A stretch of 64,000 nucleotides of DNA. It comes from Anisus vortex. Lineage: Eukaryota > Mollusca > Gastropoda > Planorbidae. Of the stretch, positions 49,801-61,089 are shown piece after piece; within the stretch, counting starts at the first letter, position 1; each line of letters begins with the position of its first letter. A program made the position numbers and the translations under genes. The DNA lies in the NCBI GenBank assembly GCA_949126835.1, contig OX421502.1, forward strand, positions 40,001,563 through 40,065,562, given 5' to 3'. A model generated the notes under the pieces. The model saw nothing but the letters and a program-made list of their open reading frames with translations. It was not told the DNA's origin and ran no database searches.

Positions 49801-52800
49801 ACCAGAAGGCCTCACAGGACCAGCAGCCAGCCTCACAGGACCAGAAGGCCTCACAGAACCAGAAGGCCTCACAGAACCAGAAGGCCTCACAGAACCAGAA
49901 GGCCTCACAGGACCAGAAGGCCTCACAGAACCAGAAGGCCTCACAGGACCAGAAGGCCTCACTGGACCAGAAGGCCTCACTGGACCAGAAGGCCTCACAG
50001 AACCAGAAGGCCTCACAGGACCAGCCGGCCTCACAGGACCAGCCGGCCTCACAGGACCAGCCGGCCTCATCAATTACTAGGATTCGACCCAAGACCTTCC
50101 AGCCTGCTGACTTGTTTTAATCATTAGTGACATAACTAGTCATTTAAAATGTTTATGCTTATTTCATTTCAGAATGCTCCAAGGCACACCTGATGAATTA
50201 GACCAAATGAACCATAATGATGGAGGTCCACAGTTTGCAGAGGTGTTTGTGATTTACTGGCTGGGTTCCAGCATAGTCACATTGAATATTAAACTATTAG
50301 GAGGAAACATGTGAGTAGATGTCATTATTGTCAACCAGTTGAATAATTAGTCATGATTGTCAACCAGTCTAGTTATTTAATTAGTCGTGAATGTCAACCA
50401 GTCTAGTTATTTAATTAGTCATGATTGTCAACCAGTCTAGTTATTTAATTAGTCATGATTGTCAACCAGTCTAGTTATTTAATTAGTCATGATTGTCAAC
50501 CAGTCTAGTTATTTAATTAGTCAAGATTGTCAACCAGTCTAGTTATTTAATTAGTCATGATTGTCAACCAGTCTAGTTATTTAATTAGTCATGATTGTCA
50601 ACCAGTTGAGTTATTTAATTAGTCATGATTGTTAACCAGCCTAGTTATTTAATTAGTCATGATTGTCAACCAGTTGAGTTCTTTAATTAGTCATGATTGT
50701 CAACCAGTCTAGTTTTTTAATTAGTCATGATTGTCAACCAGTTGAGTTATTTAATTAGTCATGATTGTCAACCAGTTGAGCTATTTAATTAGTCATGATT
50801 GTCAACCAGTCGAGTAATTAATCATGATAATATTATAAAAATAATTTTTAGATGGAAAAAAGTACCCCTTCCAGACCATGTTAGTTTTTACAGGTTGGGA
50901 AAGTTTGGGAAAATTGACTTGATTTTCTAGTCTAGGAATGCTTGAGACTACTGTCCAAGGTTTGGGAAATTTTCTGCCAACAATGGATAAAGTTTTATTT
51001 ATTTGGACTACCTGTTTAATATACAGTACCAGACATTATGATAATTCACACATACCAGTATACATGTATAAAAAGGTTTGTAAATTTTGTGTATAGTTTG
51101 TGGTAAGTTTGTAAAATGTTTGGGAATTTCAAAGGTTTTTTAGAGTAAGAAATCTGGTCTTGTGAGGCAGCATTCTTAAGTTTACCTGGCGAGATTGTGT
51201 AAACCAGTATTACACTCAGCCACCTCATTTATACCCCCCAACTGATTTCAGATAACCATTAGAACTGGGTAGACTCTGGCACAATATCCAGATCATGGCA
51301 TTTTGACCTGGATTGGATCCCCAAGCTTTCAGATTAGCCATCTGATGTATTCCATTAGGCCACCATGTCCAATGTTGCTGTTGCAGAAATCTCTTGAAAG
51401 TCAGGCCTCTGTAACTCTTTAGTCAATCTCATAAGTTCATATTATAACTCAAGCTTGGTATTATTGTTAGTAACTTGTATGGTACCCGAGCATGTACAAT
51501 CTCATAAGTTCATATTATAACTCAAGCTTGGTATTATTGTTAGTAACTTGTATGGTACCCCGATCATGTACAATCTCATAAGTTCATATTATAACTCAAG
51601 CTTGGTATTATTGTTAGTAACTTGTATGGTACCCCAAGCATGTACAATCTCATATATTTTAATGATCTTTTAATGTTTAAATGTTTGTTTTTTTGTTTGT
51701 TAAGATAATAGAGTGATTATTACTTTCTTACTAACCATCACCACTATTAGATCTGGGCCACCAACCATAGATTTCCAGAGTCCACTATCCTGGGCCAATT
51801 TTTCGAATTCCTTCCGATTGCAACCCATCCTTAAAATGTCTGCCTCTATGTCATTTCTCGGCCAATCTCTTTTTTCTATTGCCTTGTGGATTCCACTTTA
51901 GAGAGTGCTTAGTGACGTTGGATGGGGTTTTTTGAAGGGTGTGCCCCGTCTCCTTTTTCTGATTTCATCTTCCACAGGAAACTGGCAGGCCAGCAATAAT
52001 GGGCGGCTCTAATTCTATTCTATTCTAAGTATGAAATGTAAAAGACCGTAATACATGTTATAAACATATCATGAAGGTACAATTGACAGGGCATTTTTCC
52101 CACCTCTCCCATCAGTCATTGGACACGCAACATTTCTTGTTGAAACTTTTACCAATTAACTTTTCATAATTTTTGTTTCCCCCATATTTAAATCCTAGTT
52201 AAGCGTGTCTCCAATATTTCACCATTGGAATCATTCTTGTGTTTCAGTTCCTTCTTCCAGAGTATTTGTGTGTTAGGTTATTGTGTCTGTCCATTGGCTG
52301 TTGCCCTGATTGTGTGTCGCATCATTCTAAGCATCAGCACAGAGTCCACGGTGTTGTTCATCATCAGGTTTCTGTGCGTCGTGTTGGGATTTGCCTGGTC
52401 AACTTTTGGTGAGTATACTAACCGACTGGTTTGTTTTGAACTTGACCAGATGGTCATGGTATTTATTGTATATTTCAATGGGTGGGACAGGATAAGGAGA
52501 GACAACTGAGGGAATAATTGGTTCAGTTATCGTCAATAGATCATAAGGAGAGACAACTGATGGAATAATTGGTTCAGTTATTGTCAATAGATGATAAGGA
52601 GAGACAACTGAGGGAATAATTGGTTCAGTTATCGTCAATAGATCATAAGGAGAGACAACTGAGGGAATAATTGGTTCAGTTATTGTCAATAGATCAATTG
52701 AAATCTTCCCTGGAGCACAGAGTCAGATAAAAAAACAAAACTTCATGTTTTTTTTAGGGGAGCTAGAGTTGGTCTGAAAGAAGGGACACCAGTGAGCTAG

Positions 52801-53893
52801 CCAGTTGTCTACAGTTGAAAATGTAGTTCTTCATCCCAAGTGATATTTTTACTCTTGTTATTGTTATAGCAATACTTTAATAAGTGACTATGAATTCTTG
52901 GGGAGAATATAATATATCCTTTATTATGTGTATTATTGGATACACACTGTAAGTCAAGAACATTGACATTTACTTGAACATTATTTTAATTTTACGTCTT
53001 GGAAGAGACGGTAATAATATTACAATAAAACATCTCTCCAAAAGAGATCATTTTCACCACGATGCGCCAGGGTTGGGAAAATTTGTGAATTTCACTGGCA
53101 GGGTTTGCCAAATTGTTACATGCCGTTTCTGTTTTCTAATATGCTTACTGATTGGTTACATGTAATTTACCGTTGTTCAGCTTCATAACTATTGTTCCAG
53201 GTTTTTTATAACTAACACACAAGAGGCTAAAAGTTAATAGTTTAATAGTAATACTTCAACGTTACATCTGCAGTCCCTAACTAAAACAAAATCAAACTCA
53301 AATCCTCAACGCGACAAAATCAAACTCCAGTCTTCACTAAAACAACTTGAGTCAACTACCAGCAACTAAGTAAACTTCCAACACACTTGCAGAGAACGGG
53401 CCAGGTGTGTCCCTGTAACAAAACAAAACTTGCTTTTTACACATAGTGCTGTTCACTTCACTATAGTGGTCAACGAGAGACCAGGTATCCCGCTAATTTC
53501 ATGACAGTGAAAAGGGGAGGTAACTGGTCGCACAGTTTATGACTGTCACACCAGGAAATGCTAAGACATTTTTCACCTACAGGTATAAATTGGTTTGAAT
53601 TTTGTGTCAAGTTCGGGAACTGTCTAGGAATTTCAGAGTAAGAGCTCTGTTTACATTATTGACTGTAGTCATGCATTAGTAAATATTTGTTTCTTTTTTC
53701 TAATGCCAATGTTAGTGTGGTTCCATGCTTCATAGTTTAGCTGACAATGGTTTTCGTTCTGTTTCTTGTTTCAGCCTCTACAGCATTCCTCCATGAAAGT
53801 CAGCCCACTGGACGTAAAGCACTGGCTATGTATCCCTTGGGACTATTTTACTTCGTCATAAGCTGGCTGGTCATCTCTCACTCCAGTTCCTGA
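46859..53893 (+). CDS. YIPF6: YIPF6, Yip1-domain Golgi membrane protein, 7 exons, 221 aa
   Basis: YIPF6 is a five-pass Yip1/Yif family protein of the Golgi, involved in Rab-linked vesicle traffic and Golgi structure. Exons: 46859-46885, 47854-47952, 48150-48228, 49049-49091, 50173-50310, 52248-52408 and 53775-53893, all AG/GT, summing to 222 codons with stop. Recognisable blocks: [11 protein letters not shown] in the cytosolic N-terminus, [11 protein letters not shown] (43-53), WDLWGPL (69-75), [33 protein letters not shown] (to residue 141) and TAFL.ESQP.GRKALA in the last exon. Membrane segments fall at about 71-85, 102-126, 131-156, 164-182 and 197-217. Length is near the human 236 aa. The 9-codon first exon starts 24 bp after a transposon end. 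Intron 4 holds a SINE-derived minisatellite and intron 5 a 34-bp array. A possible ATTAAA poly(A) signal lies at 54546-54551. Confidence 0.95.
47280..47680. repeat. TATAGGCC-type palindromic simple sequence (YIPF6 intron 1)
   Basis: Dense overlapping GGCCTA/TAGGCC and CTATAG palindromes between AT-rich stretches. Confidence 0.8.
48274..48452. mobile_element. hAT-type MITE in YIPF6 intron 3
   Basis: Left end CAGTGGTTTCCAACC and right end (reverse) CAGAGGTTCCCAAAC are inverted ends of the common hAT type. Flanks are TTCTAGAC (48266-48273) and TTCTAGTC (48453-48460), an 8-bp duplication with one mismatch. It starts 45 bp after YIPF6 exon 3. Confidence 0.85.
48699..48826 (-). mobile_element. SINE A head fragment, YIPF6 intron 3
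   Basis: Contains the GCTGGGTAGAATCAGGGACA block and the B-box region of SINE A; the tail is missing. Confidence 0.75.
49380..49550 (-). mobile_element. Diverged SINE A fragment, YIPF6 intron 4
   Basis: Starts AGTAAAGTACC and retains the ACCAGTTTC and GGTGGACTTAGGGACACC blocks; the tRNA head is lost where a SINE B copy follows. Confidence 0.6.
49562..49722 (-). mobile_element. tRNA-derived SINE, family B, with LINE-like 3' tail
   Basis: Read on the - strand: tRNA-like head (GGCCGGCTGGTCCTGCGGTT), B box (GGGTTCTAATCC), body, then a tail around AATAATCTTCTATTTAGAAG followed by an A-rich end. The same family recurs at 57494-57640. Its head merges into an 18-bp minisatellite. Confidence 0.75.
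49700..50072. repeat. 18-bp minisatellite derived from a SINE head (YIPF6 intron 4)
   Basis: About 20 units of GGACCAGCCGGCCTCACA type, with AGAAGG and AGCAGCC variants. The repeat matches the first 18 bases of the adjoining SINE B (in reverse). The period keeps all frames open, giving false RPSGPV and CEAFWS proteins on the - strand. It ends about 100 bp before YIPF6 exon 5. Confidence 0.93.
50315..50825. repeat. 34-bp minisatellite in YIPF6 intron 5
   Basis: About 15 units of TTAATTAGTCATGATTGTCA plus ACCAGTCTAGTTAT, beginning a few bases after exon 5. Confidence 0.93.
51235..51372 (-). mobile_element. Diverged SINE A head fragment, YIPF6 intron 5
   Basis: Retains AACTGGGTAGACTC, a degraded B box (TTGGATCCCCAAGC) and the GGCCACCATGTCC start of the tRNA-like head. 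Confidence 0.6.
51424..51655. repeat. 73-74-bp tandem repeat, 3 units (YIPF6 intron 5)
   Basis: Unit starts CAATCTCATAAGTTCATATT and ends GGTACCCCGAGCATGTA; nearly identical. Confidence 0.92.
52490..52697. repeat. 51-bp tandem repeat, 4 units (YIPF6 intron 6)
   Basis: Unit ATAAGGAGAGACAACTGAGG plus GAATAATTGGTTCAGTTATC and GTCAATAGATC. The period of 51 gives a false open frame on the - strand. Confidence 0.92.
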
Positions 53894-54556
53894 TTTCTTT
53901 ATTCTGTAACATTTAGTAACATACCTTAGTCAGCAGTGATCCAGGAATCATTTTATTTATTTTATTTTATTCAGAGACAAAAATGGAATTCCCTTTTTAT
54001 TTGGGCTCAATGATGTTTTTCAAATATTTTTTTTATATTTATTTTTGTGTGTGCTGTTACTATAATGATTCTATGATGATACCTATGCCTATGTTTTATT
54101 AGTATAATGTTCACTTACCACATGTTTGCATATTCAGTTAAAAAAATTGATTATCATGACATTCTGCGTGGAAGACAAACAGCAATTAATATGGTTTATG
54201 TTTTAACGGCCATGATTAGATGTAAAATCATAACTTTCCTGGGGCTATCAATATTTCCCTGTGCAGACAGTTGATGTATCGTTTGAAATTATTCCTGGAC
54301 AACCAAGTAGTGATAAGGTTCTCTGTGATAACTCATGCAGGTAGAAATGTTGCATAAAAAGTTGTCTGCACTTGGAATTAACCACACTTGGTGGTGTAGC
54401 CTACAAGGCACATCTCTCCCCACCTCAATGTGCAGTGAAATGTTTTCCCAGCATGCCAATGTGTACGGACGCAGGAAGTGTACACTGATGGTTTATATTT
54501 GGCTCTATGTTCTCAATTTCACATAAAGAAACAAGTAACATTAAGATTAAAGAAAT

Positions 54557-54912
54557 GAGCATGAGAGAGATACACTGCCCAACCACGTATACTTAGCCAA
54601 CACTCCTCATGACTTTAGCCTGAGAGAGATACACTGCCCAACCACGTATACTTAGCCAACACTCCTCATGACTTTAGCCTGAGAGAGATACACTGCCCAA
54701 CCACGTATACTTAGCCAACACTCCTCATGACTTTAGCCTGAGAGAGATACACTGCCCAACCACGTATACTTAGCCAACACTCCTCATGACTTTAGCCTGA
54801 GATAGATACACTGCCCAACCACGTATACTTAGCCAACACTCCTCATGACTTTAGCATGAGAGAGATACACTGCCCAACCACGTATACTTAGCCAACACTC
54901 CTCATGGCTTTA
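54557..54912. repeat. 59-bp tandem repeat, 6 units
   Basis: Unit GCCTGAGAGAGATACACTGC plus CCAACCACGTATACTTAGCC and AACACTCCTCATGACTTTA, nearly identical, downstream of YIPF6. Confidence 0.95.
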
Positions 54913-55117
54913 GACCAATCTAATGCTTATACTTATACCATGACTGATACTTTTTGCATAATTTCATTTCATTTTTGTTCTTTGTAAATAATTTGCCATG
55001 TAACAATTGACTTACCCTTCATTGTAATATTATTATACTTATACAGTCTAATTTACTGTCTTTATTTTGTGCAGTTCTGGAAGGTTATATAATATCATAC
55101 ACTGTAGCAGACCTGTA

Positions 55118-56165
55118 TATGTACCATTGGTGTGTGTGTATTACATCCTATTGTTGAATGTACCATTGGTCTGTGTGTATTATATCCTACTGTTGAATGT
55201 ACCATTGGTCTGTGTGTATTACATCCTACTGTTGAATGTACAATTGGTCTGTGTGTATTATATCCTACTGTTGAATGTACCATTGGTCTGTGTGTATTAT
55301 ATCCTACTGTTGAATGTACCATTGGTCTGTGTGTATTATATCCTACTGTTGAATGTACCATTGGTCTGTGTGTATTACATCCAACTGTTGAATGTACCAT
55401 TGGTCTGTGTGTATTATATCCTACTGTTGAATGTACCATTGGTCTGTGTGTATTATATCCTACTGTTGAATGTACCATTGGTCTGTGTGTATTATATCCT
55501 ACTGTTGAATGTACCATTGGTCTGTGTGTATTACATCCTACTGTTGAATGTACCATTGGTCTGTGTGTATTATATCCTACTGTTGAATGTACCATTGGTC
55601 TGTGTGTATTATATCCTACTGTTGAATGTACCATTGGTCTGTGTGTATTATATCCTACTGTTGAATGTACCATTGGTCTGTGTGTATTATATCCTACTGT
55701 TGAATGTACCATTGGTCTGTGTGTATTACATCCTACTGTTGAATGTACCATTGGTCGGTGTGTATTATATCCTACTGTTGAATGTACCATTGGTCTGTGT
55801 GTATTACATCCAACTGTTGAATGTACCATTGGTCTGTGTGTATTATATCCTACCGTTGAATGTACCATTGGTCTGTGTGTATTATATCCTACTGTTGAAT
55901 GTACCATTGGTCTGTGTGTATTATATCCTACTGTTGAATGTACCATTGGTCTGTGTGTATTATATCCTACTGTTGAATGTACCATTGGTCTGTGTGTATT
56001 ACATCCTACTGTTGAATGTACCATTGGTCTGTGTGTATTATATCCTACTGTTGAATGTACCATTGGTCTGTGTGTATTATATCCTACTGTTGAATGTACC
56101 ATTGGTCTGTGTGTATTATATCCTATTGTTGAATGTACCATTGGTCTGTGTGTATGACATCCTAC
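55118..56165. repeat. 39-bp minisatellite, about 26 units
   Basis: Unit GAATGTACCATTGGTCTGTG plus TGTATTATATCCTACTGTT with few substitutions. Because 39 = 13 codons and the unit lacks stops in several frames, it yields long open frames on both strands (377, 348 and 341 codons). Frames open on both strands and the lack of non-repeat coding sequence argue against a protein. Confidence 0.96.
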
Positions 56166-56724
56166 TGTTTAATCTTCTCTCTCCTTATTTCTTCATCTGA
56201 TCATGTCCTTTATTTTTGTCTTCCCTAACAATGTTATTTTCCTTTATGGCCATGTTAAAGTGTAGAATATTCACTTGTAAATCTTTAGATTTTTAATGCA
56301 GGTTATTATTATAAGCCTCATCCCATAGCAATGGTTCCCACAGCCCATGTTAGTCATACCCACTGGGTATGACTTAGAAAGAACCAGATGTTAGTATTTG
56401 AGCTAAATAAACAAAAAATAAAAAAGATTGGTACATGTAGAGGAGTAAAACACCTTTAAAGAAGTAGGTAGAAATTTAAAAAATTAAAAAAAATGTAAAG
56501 TTTTATGACATGTTTATTTATTTATTTTTGTGTTGGGTATATTCAAGGCAGAAATTTAAAAAAATTTACCAGGGCCTACATGTCAGGTTGGGAGATATAG
56601 AGAAATAAATGATAACTTTTTACTCTTGATAACTGTATAGCTAAACAAATGTTTTAATTAGAGACATGTTTCCTTTTGATTTAACATAAGAAAAATGTGT
56701 AAAGCTCTATTGGTCATGAAGTGT

Positions 56725-56965
56725 TTGTGTGTGTAGTGTAGGTCAAGTTGAACTGTGTGTAAGTCAAGGTGAATGGCTTGTGTATTTAAGTCCAGCTGAA
56801 CTGTGTGTGTAGGTCAATTGCTTGTGTGTGTAGGTCAAGATGAACTGTGTGTGTAGTTCAAGGTGAACTGCTCGTGTGTGTAGGTCAAGATGAACTGTGT
56901 GTGTAAGTCAAGGTGAACTGCTTGTGTGTTTAGGTCAAGATGAACTGAGTGAATAAACTGTTGTG
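56725..56965. repeat. Degenerate GTGTGTAGGTCAAG repeat
   Basis: Imperfect units of AACTGTGTGTGTAGGTCAAG type. Confidence 0.85.
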
Positions 56966-57493
56966 AGTTGTACAGTCATCTTTATTTCATTACCATACTT
57001 GTACATGATGGGTTTACTTAAGGTCTTGTGAGTTTCAGCCTTTTTATTAATTGCTGGGGTCTCTTTTTTTTTTTTTTTTTTTATTTATTAATTTGAGGTA
57101 TTTAATAACAAGGTAATATTTAAAACCCCTTGCTAGGGTGTTTTTGACTGTTTTTTTTTTTTACCAAGAACAAAAGCAGTTTTTTTTGTACCTGACTTTC
57201 ACCACTGGAAGGTCACTGTGTTTATACTTACTGTATTTAAAAACCTTCACACAATACTTGCTGTTAATAAAGACTAATGAGTGACATTGATGGATGCTCG
57301 GCTCGTATTTTTCTCTGTGAAGTTTTTTGTTAGTCAACTTTCTTCTTTTAAATACTTTAAAGTAAATATATTTATGTATTTGTATTTTTATTTCATGTTT
57401 GTATGTAAGTATAACAATGTGTGGTTCAAGTTCATATTGTAAAATAAATTCATCAGGTTTTTTTATAAATTTCATTAAGTAAGTTATATTGTG

Positions 57494-57640
57494 AGACCGG
57501 CTGGTCGTGCGGTTAGTACACTGGGCTTTCAACAAAGGTGCCCTGGGTTCCAGCCCTGCCGCCGACCAATCCCTGCCACCCTACAGGAGTTTTGGGCCTA
57601 GTTCATGATAATCTTCTATCTAGAAGGAACGTCTTCTATC
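57494..57640 (+). mobile_element. tRNA-derived SINE, family B
   Basis: + strand copy: head GACCGGCTGGTCGTGCGGTT, B box CTGGGTTCCAGCCC, and the same CTTCTATCTAGAAGGAACGT tail as the 49562 copy. Confidence 0.75.
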
Positions 57641-57825
57641 TAGAAAGCTTTAAGCCAAATAAAAAGTACTATGGTACAATTGGCTATAAAATCAATATGT
57701 CTTTGATTGAACTAGGGGTCAGTATATTTCTTGAAATGGGGTTTCATTGATCAACTTACAACTTGGTGGGTTTCAATCTTCAAACATAGTGAACATCATA
57801 GAACTAAACTTGTATGGCAATAAAG

Positions 57826-58066
57826 TAAGTAAAGTATTTTGTCGGACCAAATTGATCCATGAAGCAGCATTCACCAGTTTCTGTGGCCACGGCATACTAG
57901 GGGATTGTGCGGCCAGCACAATGCCCAGCCACCTTTACTTTACCCCAACTAATGTCAGGTACCCATCAGAGCTGGGTAGACTCAGGGACGCCCTAGAGAC
58001 CCGGGAAAAAAAATCCTAGCCAGCACCAGGATTCGAACCCAGGACATCCGATACGACAGCCGCATG
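57826..58066 (-). mobile_element. tRNA-derived SINE, family A
   Basis: Near-complete copy on the - strand with an intact B box (reverse of ATTCGAACCCAGGA). Good conservation suggests a recent insertion. Confidence 0.8.
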
Positions 58067-58559
58067 GCAATAAAGTACTGTATACACAGTACTGCATATT
58101 ATTTGTTGGTGGGCCATACCTAGCCCACATGGTTTTGTTTTATTGCTACCAGCTATAGTGTTGTGTATAGATTGGGAGTACTAATAAACATTTGTGCCTT
58201 TTGAATTAGTTAATGAGTGTACTGAGTGCACTGTGTATTGAGTGTACTGTGATTGCATTCATAGCATCTTCTTCAAATGACTTCAACAATAAAGAGGGGG
58301 CAGAAAATATTACAGACTTCTCTTGTTGTTTTTTTTGTTTTTTTTTGTTTTTTTTACATGGTAGAGAAGATGTGGTGTTGGTGGTGCATGGGCAAATAGT
58401 TTGTTGAAGCAGCAAGTTGTTTACAAATGTTGAAGAAGCAGGTTGATATTTACATAAAGTGTTGTTTTTCATTTTCTGCATGGAGTGAGTGATACATCTA
58501 GACATTGTATATTTATGGTGAACTATGAGTATAATTGGGTCTAACAATTAGATCATAGA

Positions 58560-58965
58560 TGTGCTGTACGTTGATAGGGCTATGTAAATATATAGGTTAT
58601 AGGCCACATATAGGTCTAGATTGGAAAATAAGTCACATAGATGTGCTGCAGAATGTTGGTTCTATAAAATATGTAGGTCAGAAAGAAATATAATAGATCT
58701 AAAAAGGTATGAAGGTCACATATAAATCTAGATGTGTAAGTAGGTCAAATAAATATGCTGAATGCTGCACATAATAGATATATTCTATACCCATTCTGTG
58801 GAATGATGTAGGTAATATATGAAAGAGTAGGTCACACAGATCTAGATGTGTAAGTAGGTCAGACAGATGTGCTGCATGTTGATTGTAAAATATGAATAAG
58901 TAGGCCACTTGTAGATCTTGTGATCTAGATGGATAAGTAGGTCACATATAGATAATATATATATA
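58560..58965. repeat. Degenerate GTAGGTCA/AGATCTAGATGT repeat
   Basis: Loosely repeated segments such as GTGTAAGTAGGTCA and CAGATGTGCTGCA; no strict period. Confidence 0.65.
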
Positions 58966-59340
58966 GGTATGACTATGTGACTGATAAAGAAATACTATAG
59001 CAGTGCATATCATGTACCGGCATATAAAATAATTAAATTGAGCCAACCAGTGAACCCCTTGATAAATTAGCAGAAGGCGCCAAGACAAAAACATTGATTG
59101 TTTTATTCCTTTTTTTTTTTTTAAAAGAACTTTTTTTTAACAAACTGTCATATTGTTTGCAGCTCTAATAGTTATAAAGCAATTCCAAACATGAACAGAA
59201 CTTGTTACAATGTTTAACTCAAATAGTACAATACGGTACATTTTCTATTTACGAAAAAAAGTTTTATAAAATTTGTTAGCATTGATCAGATGGTATTTTT
59301 ATTTAGTATTATATTCGATTGTTTCATTCGGGCGTAATTA

Positions 59341-59346
59341 TTTATT
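59341..59346 (-). terminator. Poly(A) signal for the H15-like gene
   Basis: AATAAA on the - strand, about 90 bp after the stop codon of the H15-like gene. Confidence 0.5.
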
Positions 59347-59435
59347 GTACATTCATGATTGTCTTTATGCGGCTTAGGCATATAGGCCTACATAGAACAG
59401 TGATGGAATTCCTGTTCTGAAAACACAAGCAGCAA

Positions 59436-59891
59436 TTATGACTTCTTTCCCGTTGTTGACCTTTTCTCCGATTGTGACCTTTGTCCCGATTGTGACCTTT
59501 GTCCCGATTCCGACCGGAGACTTTCCTCCAGGCAGGTCAAACTGACCTCCGGGTGGTCCGCGGCCAGGACGTACTTCCCGTAGATACCTGCCTTGACCGC
59601 GCTGGGTGGCCGTTTGATCGTCTCCTTCTTCAGGGCGTAGATAACGGCGGGTCGCAGGTCCACTGCCGGGTTCAGGAGCTTCTTCGAGCAGAGCAGCCTC
59701 TTGATCTCCGGTATGGTGGCGCCGTCTTTGTTGTCAAGCTCCCTCAAGGCAGCCACCACCATCTGCATCAGCTTGCGAATGGGGACCTCTTCGCCCGGGT
59801 CGAAAGTGTCGCCCCCTGCGGCGTTGCGAATTTTAACGGTTGCGTTTGGCGGGAAGAGAACGTCTGGCTTTTTGGGGCTTGGAAAAGCCAT
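59436..59891 (-). CDS. Intronless linker-histone-like (H15 winged-helix) protein, 151 aa
   Basis: Residues about 37-110 fit the H15 globular pattern: a Pro, a first helix (LMQMVVAALREL), a Gly-Ala-T turn, a second helix (IPEIKRLL), a third helix ending in ALKK, then a short GIYGKYVLA strand like the G.Y.L ending of linker histones. H15 domains bind nucleosomal linker DNA. The N-terminus (MAFPSPKKP) is short. The C-terminal tail (about 120-151) is Ser/Arg/Gln-rich with a repeated SGQRSQ motif rather than a long Lys/Ala/Pro tail, so this is not a canonical somatic H1. Start ATG at 59891 has a good context and no intron is needed. AATAAA on the - strand at 59341-59346 lies about 90 bp beyond the stop. 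It is more GC-rich than its surroundings. A role in sperm or oocyte chromatin is inference. Confidence 0.75.
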   Translation of the reverse strand: MAFPSPKKPDVLFPPNATVKIRNAAGGDTFDPGEEVPIRKLMQMVVAALRELDNKDGATIPEIKRLLCSKKLLNPAVDLRPAVIYALKKETIKRPPSAVKAGIYGKYVLAADHPEVSLTCLEESLRSESGQRSQSGQRSQSEKRSTTGKKS

Positions 59892-60304
59892 GATGGTTTT
59901 TTGTTTAAATTTGAGTTAGTGTATGCTGCCAACGCTCAGATGCAATACGCGTTGTGTTCTGTTCAATAGTTGTAACACTGTGTTGCACCGTTCTCATATT
60001 CGTCATTCTGATATTTCCAATGGTAGTCACTTTGTACATAAGTTGCACACTGATCTATATAGGCTATGAACTGAGTGCATTCGTTTTCGTCTCCGCTTCG
60101 TGATGGTCCCAGCTTGACCTTTGCTCTCAGTTGCCGAATCACCAGAAGAGTCTCATATTTCAATCTAGGCGACGGAGTGCACCCCTCTCGCGTTCCTCTC
60201 CTTTTTTTGCCGCTCCCATTTGCTGAATCGAAAACGAACGTTTTAACTCGCAACTAAAATTTCTCCCAGTTTACTCTCAGCAAGTGATTAGACCAGCCGC
60301 AAAA

Positions 60305-60440
60305 ATGTCAATTAACGAAGCTCTAATCGCCGCAGTGCAAAAACGGCAAGCACTGTACGACAAAACTGATGATAACTACTCGAACAGAGTTTTTATTGCT
60401 AAACAATGGCAAGAAATTGGCAAAGAAATTGGAATTAATG
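60305..60440 (+). pseudogene. MADF-domain N-terminal fragment (transposon-associated)
   Basis: From ATG 60305 the translation reads like the first half of a MADF (Myb/SANT-like in Adf-1) DNA-binding domain: INEALIAAVQKRQALYDKT, then NYSNR and AKQWQEIGKEIG. The second half of the domain (the usual W/K..R..Y part) is missing. The frame runs into T-rich then CT-rich low-complexity sequence with no GT donor at the break. MADF proteins accompany transposases in PIF/Harbinger elements, and this fragment lies between inverted repeats at about 60061-60095 and 60805-60842. I treat it as a truncated element-encoded gene, not a functional host gene. Confidence 0.55.
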
Positions 60441-60489
60441 ATACATTTTTATTTATTTATTTATTTTTAGCTTATCTGCCTCTTCTTTT

Positions 60490-60605
60490 TCCCTTCACTT
60501 TTCCTCCCTCCCCTCTCTCTCTCTTTCTCTCACTCCCTCCCTCCCTCCCTCTCTCTCTTTCACTCTCTCACTCCCTTCCTCCCTCTCTCTCTCTCCCTCT
60601 CTCAA
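60490..60605. repeat. CT-rich low-complexity tract
   Basis: Pyrimidine-rich simple sequence (CTCC, CTCT runs) directly after the MADF fragment. Confidence 0.85.
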
Positions 60606-61089
60606 GAACATTGTCTGAAATAGTTAATAGGAAACATGTGATAAGAAGTAGGCTATTGCATAAATTGTCGCCAGTGACGTTACTAAAATGTAACACATTC
60701 GTGGCCGTTCGTCGAACGGAGACGAAAAGGAAAGGAGAGCAAAACGTAAACAAATTCGTTTCTCTTCCATTTTCTTGCCGTTCGTCGAAACGGAGACAAA
60801 AGGGAAAGGAGAGGAAAACGAATGCACTCAGTTCACAGCCTTAGGTGAATTATTTCCTGAACCATTGTTAGGTGAATTACTTCCTAAAGAAAGTCTTCAC
60901 AACTTATGCCATTAGAATACTTTTCTGCTAACTTAGCAGCTTTATATTTCAAGTCTTCTTCTGACATCTTTTGGTAGTTCCAAATTTCCAAAGAAAGCTG
61001 AATGTGTCAGAAATATCTTTGACTGAATTGAACCGAACTGTTAGCTCTCCAACAACACTATCCAATACAACATAAAATTTGTGTCTTGC

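Larger units (their letters stand above)
60061..60842. mobile_element. Candidate PIF/Harbinger-like remnant with inverted ends
   Basis: The left end begins near AGGCTATGAACTGAGTGCAT. The right end, read in reverse complement, has nearly the same sequence continuing through CATTCGTTTT. Bases abutting the repeats are ATA (left) and TTA (right), so a 3-bp target duplication is only approximate. The right part contains two diverged copies of a roughly 40-bp segment around CCGTTCGTCGAA, at about 60702 and 60778. It encloses the MADF fragment. Confidence 0.5.

Noticed and set aside
49528..50092. RPSGPV- and CEAFWS-repeat proteins on the - strand
   Set aside because: Two overlapping frames of the same 18-bp SINE-derived minisatellite inside a YIPF6 intron.
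55067..56200. Long open frames (377, 348, 341 codons) on both strands
   Set aside because: Pure products of a 39-bp repeat; frames on both strands are open and no non-repetitive coding sequence flanks them.
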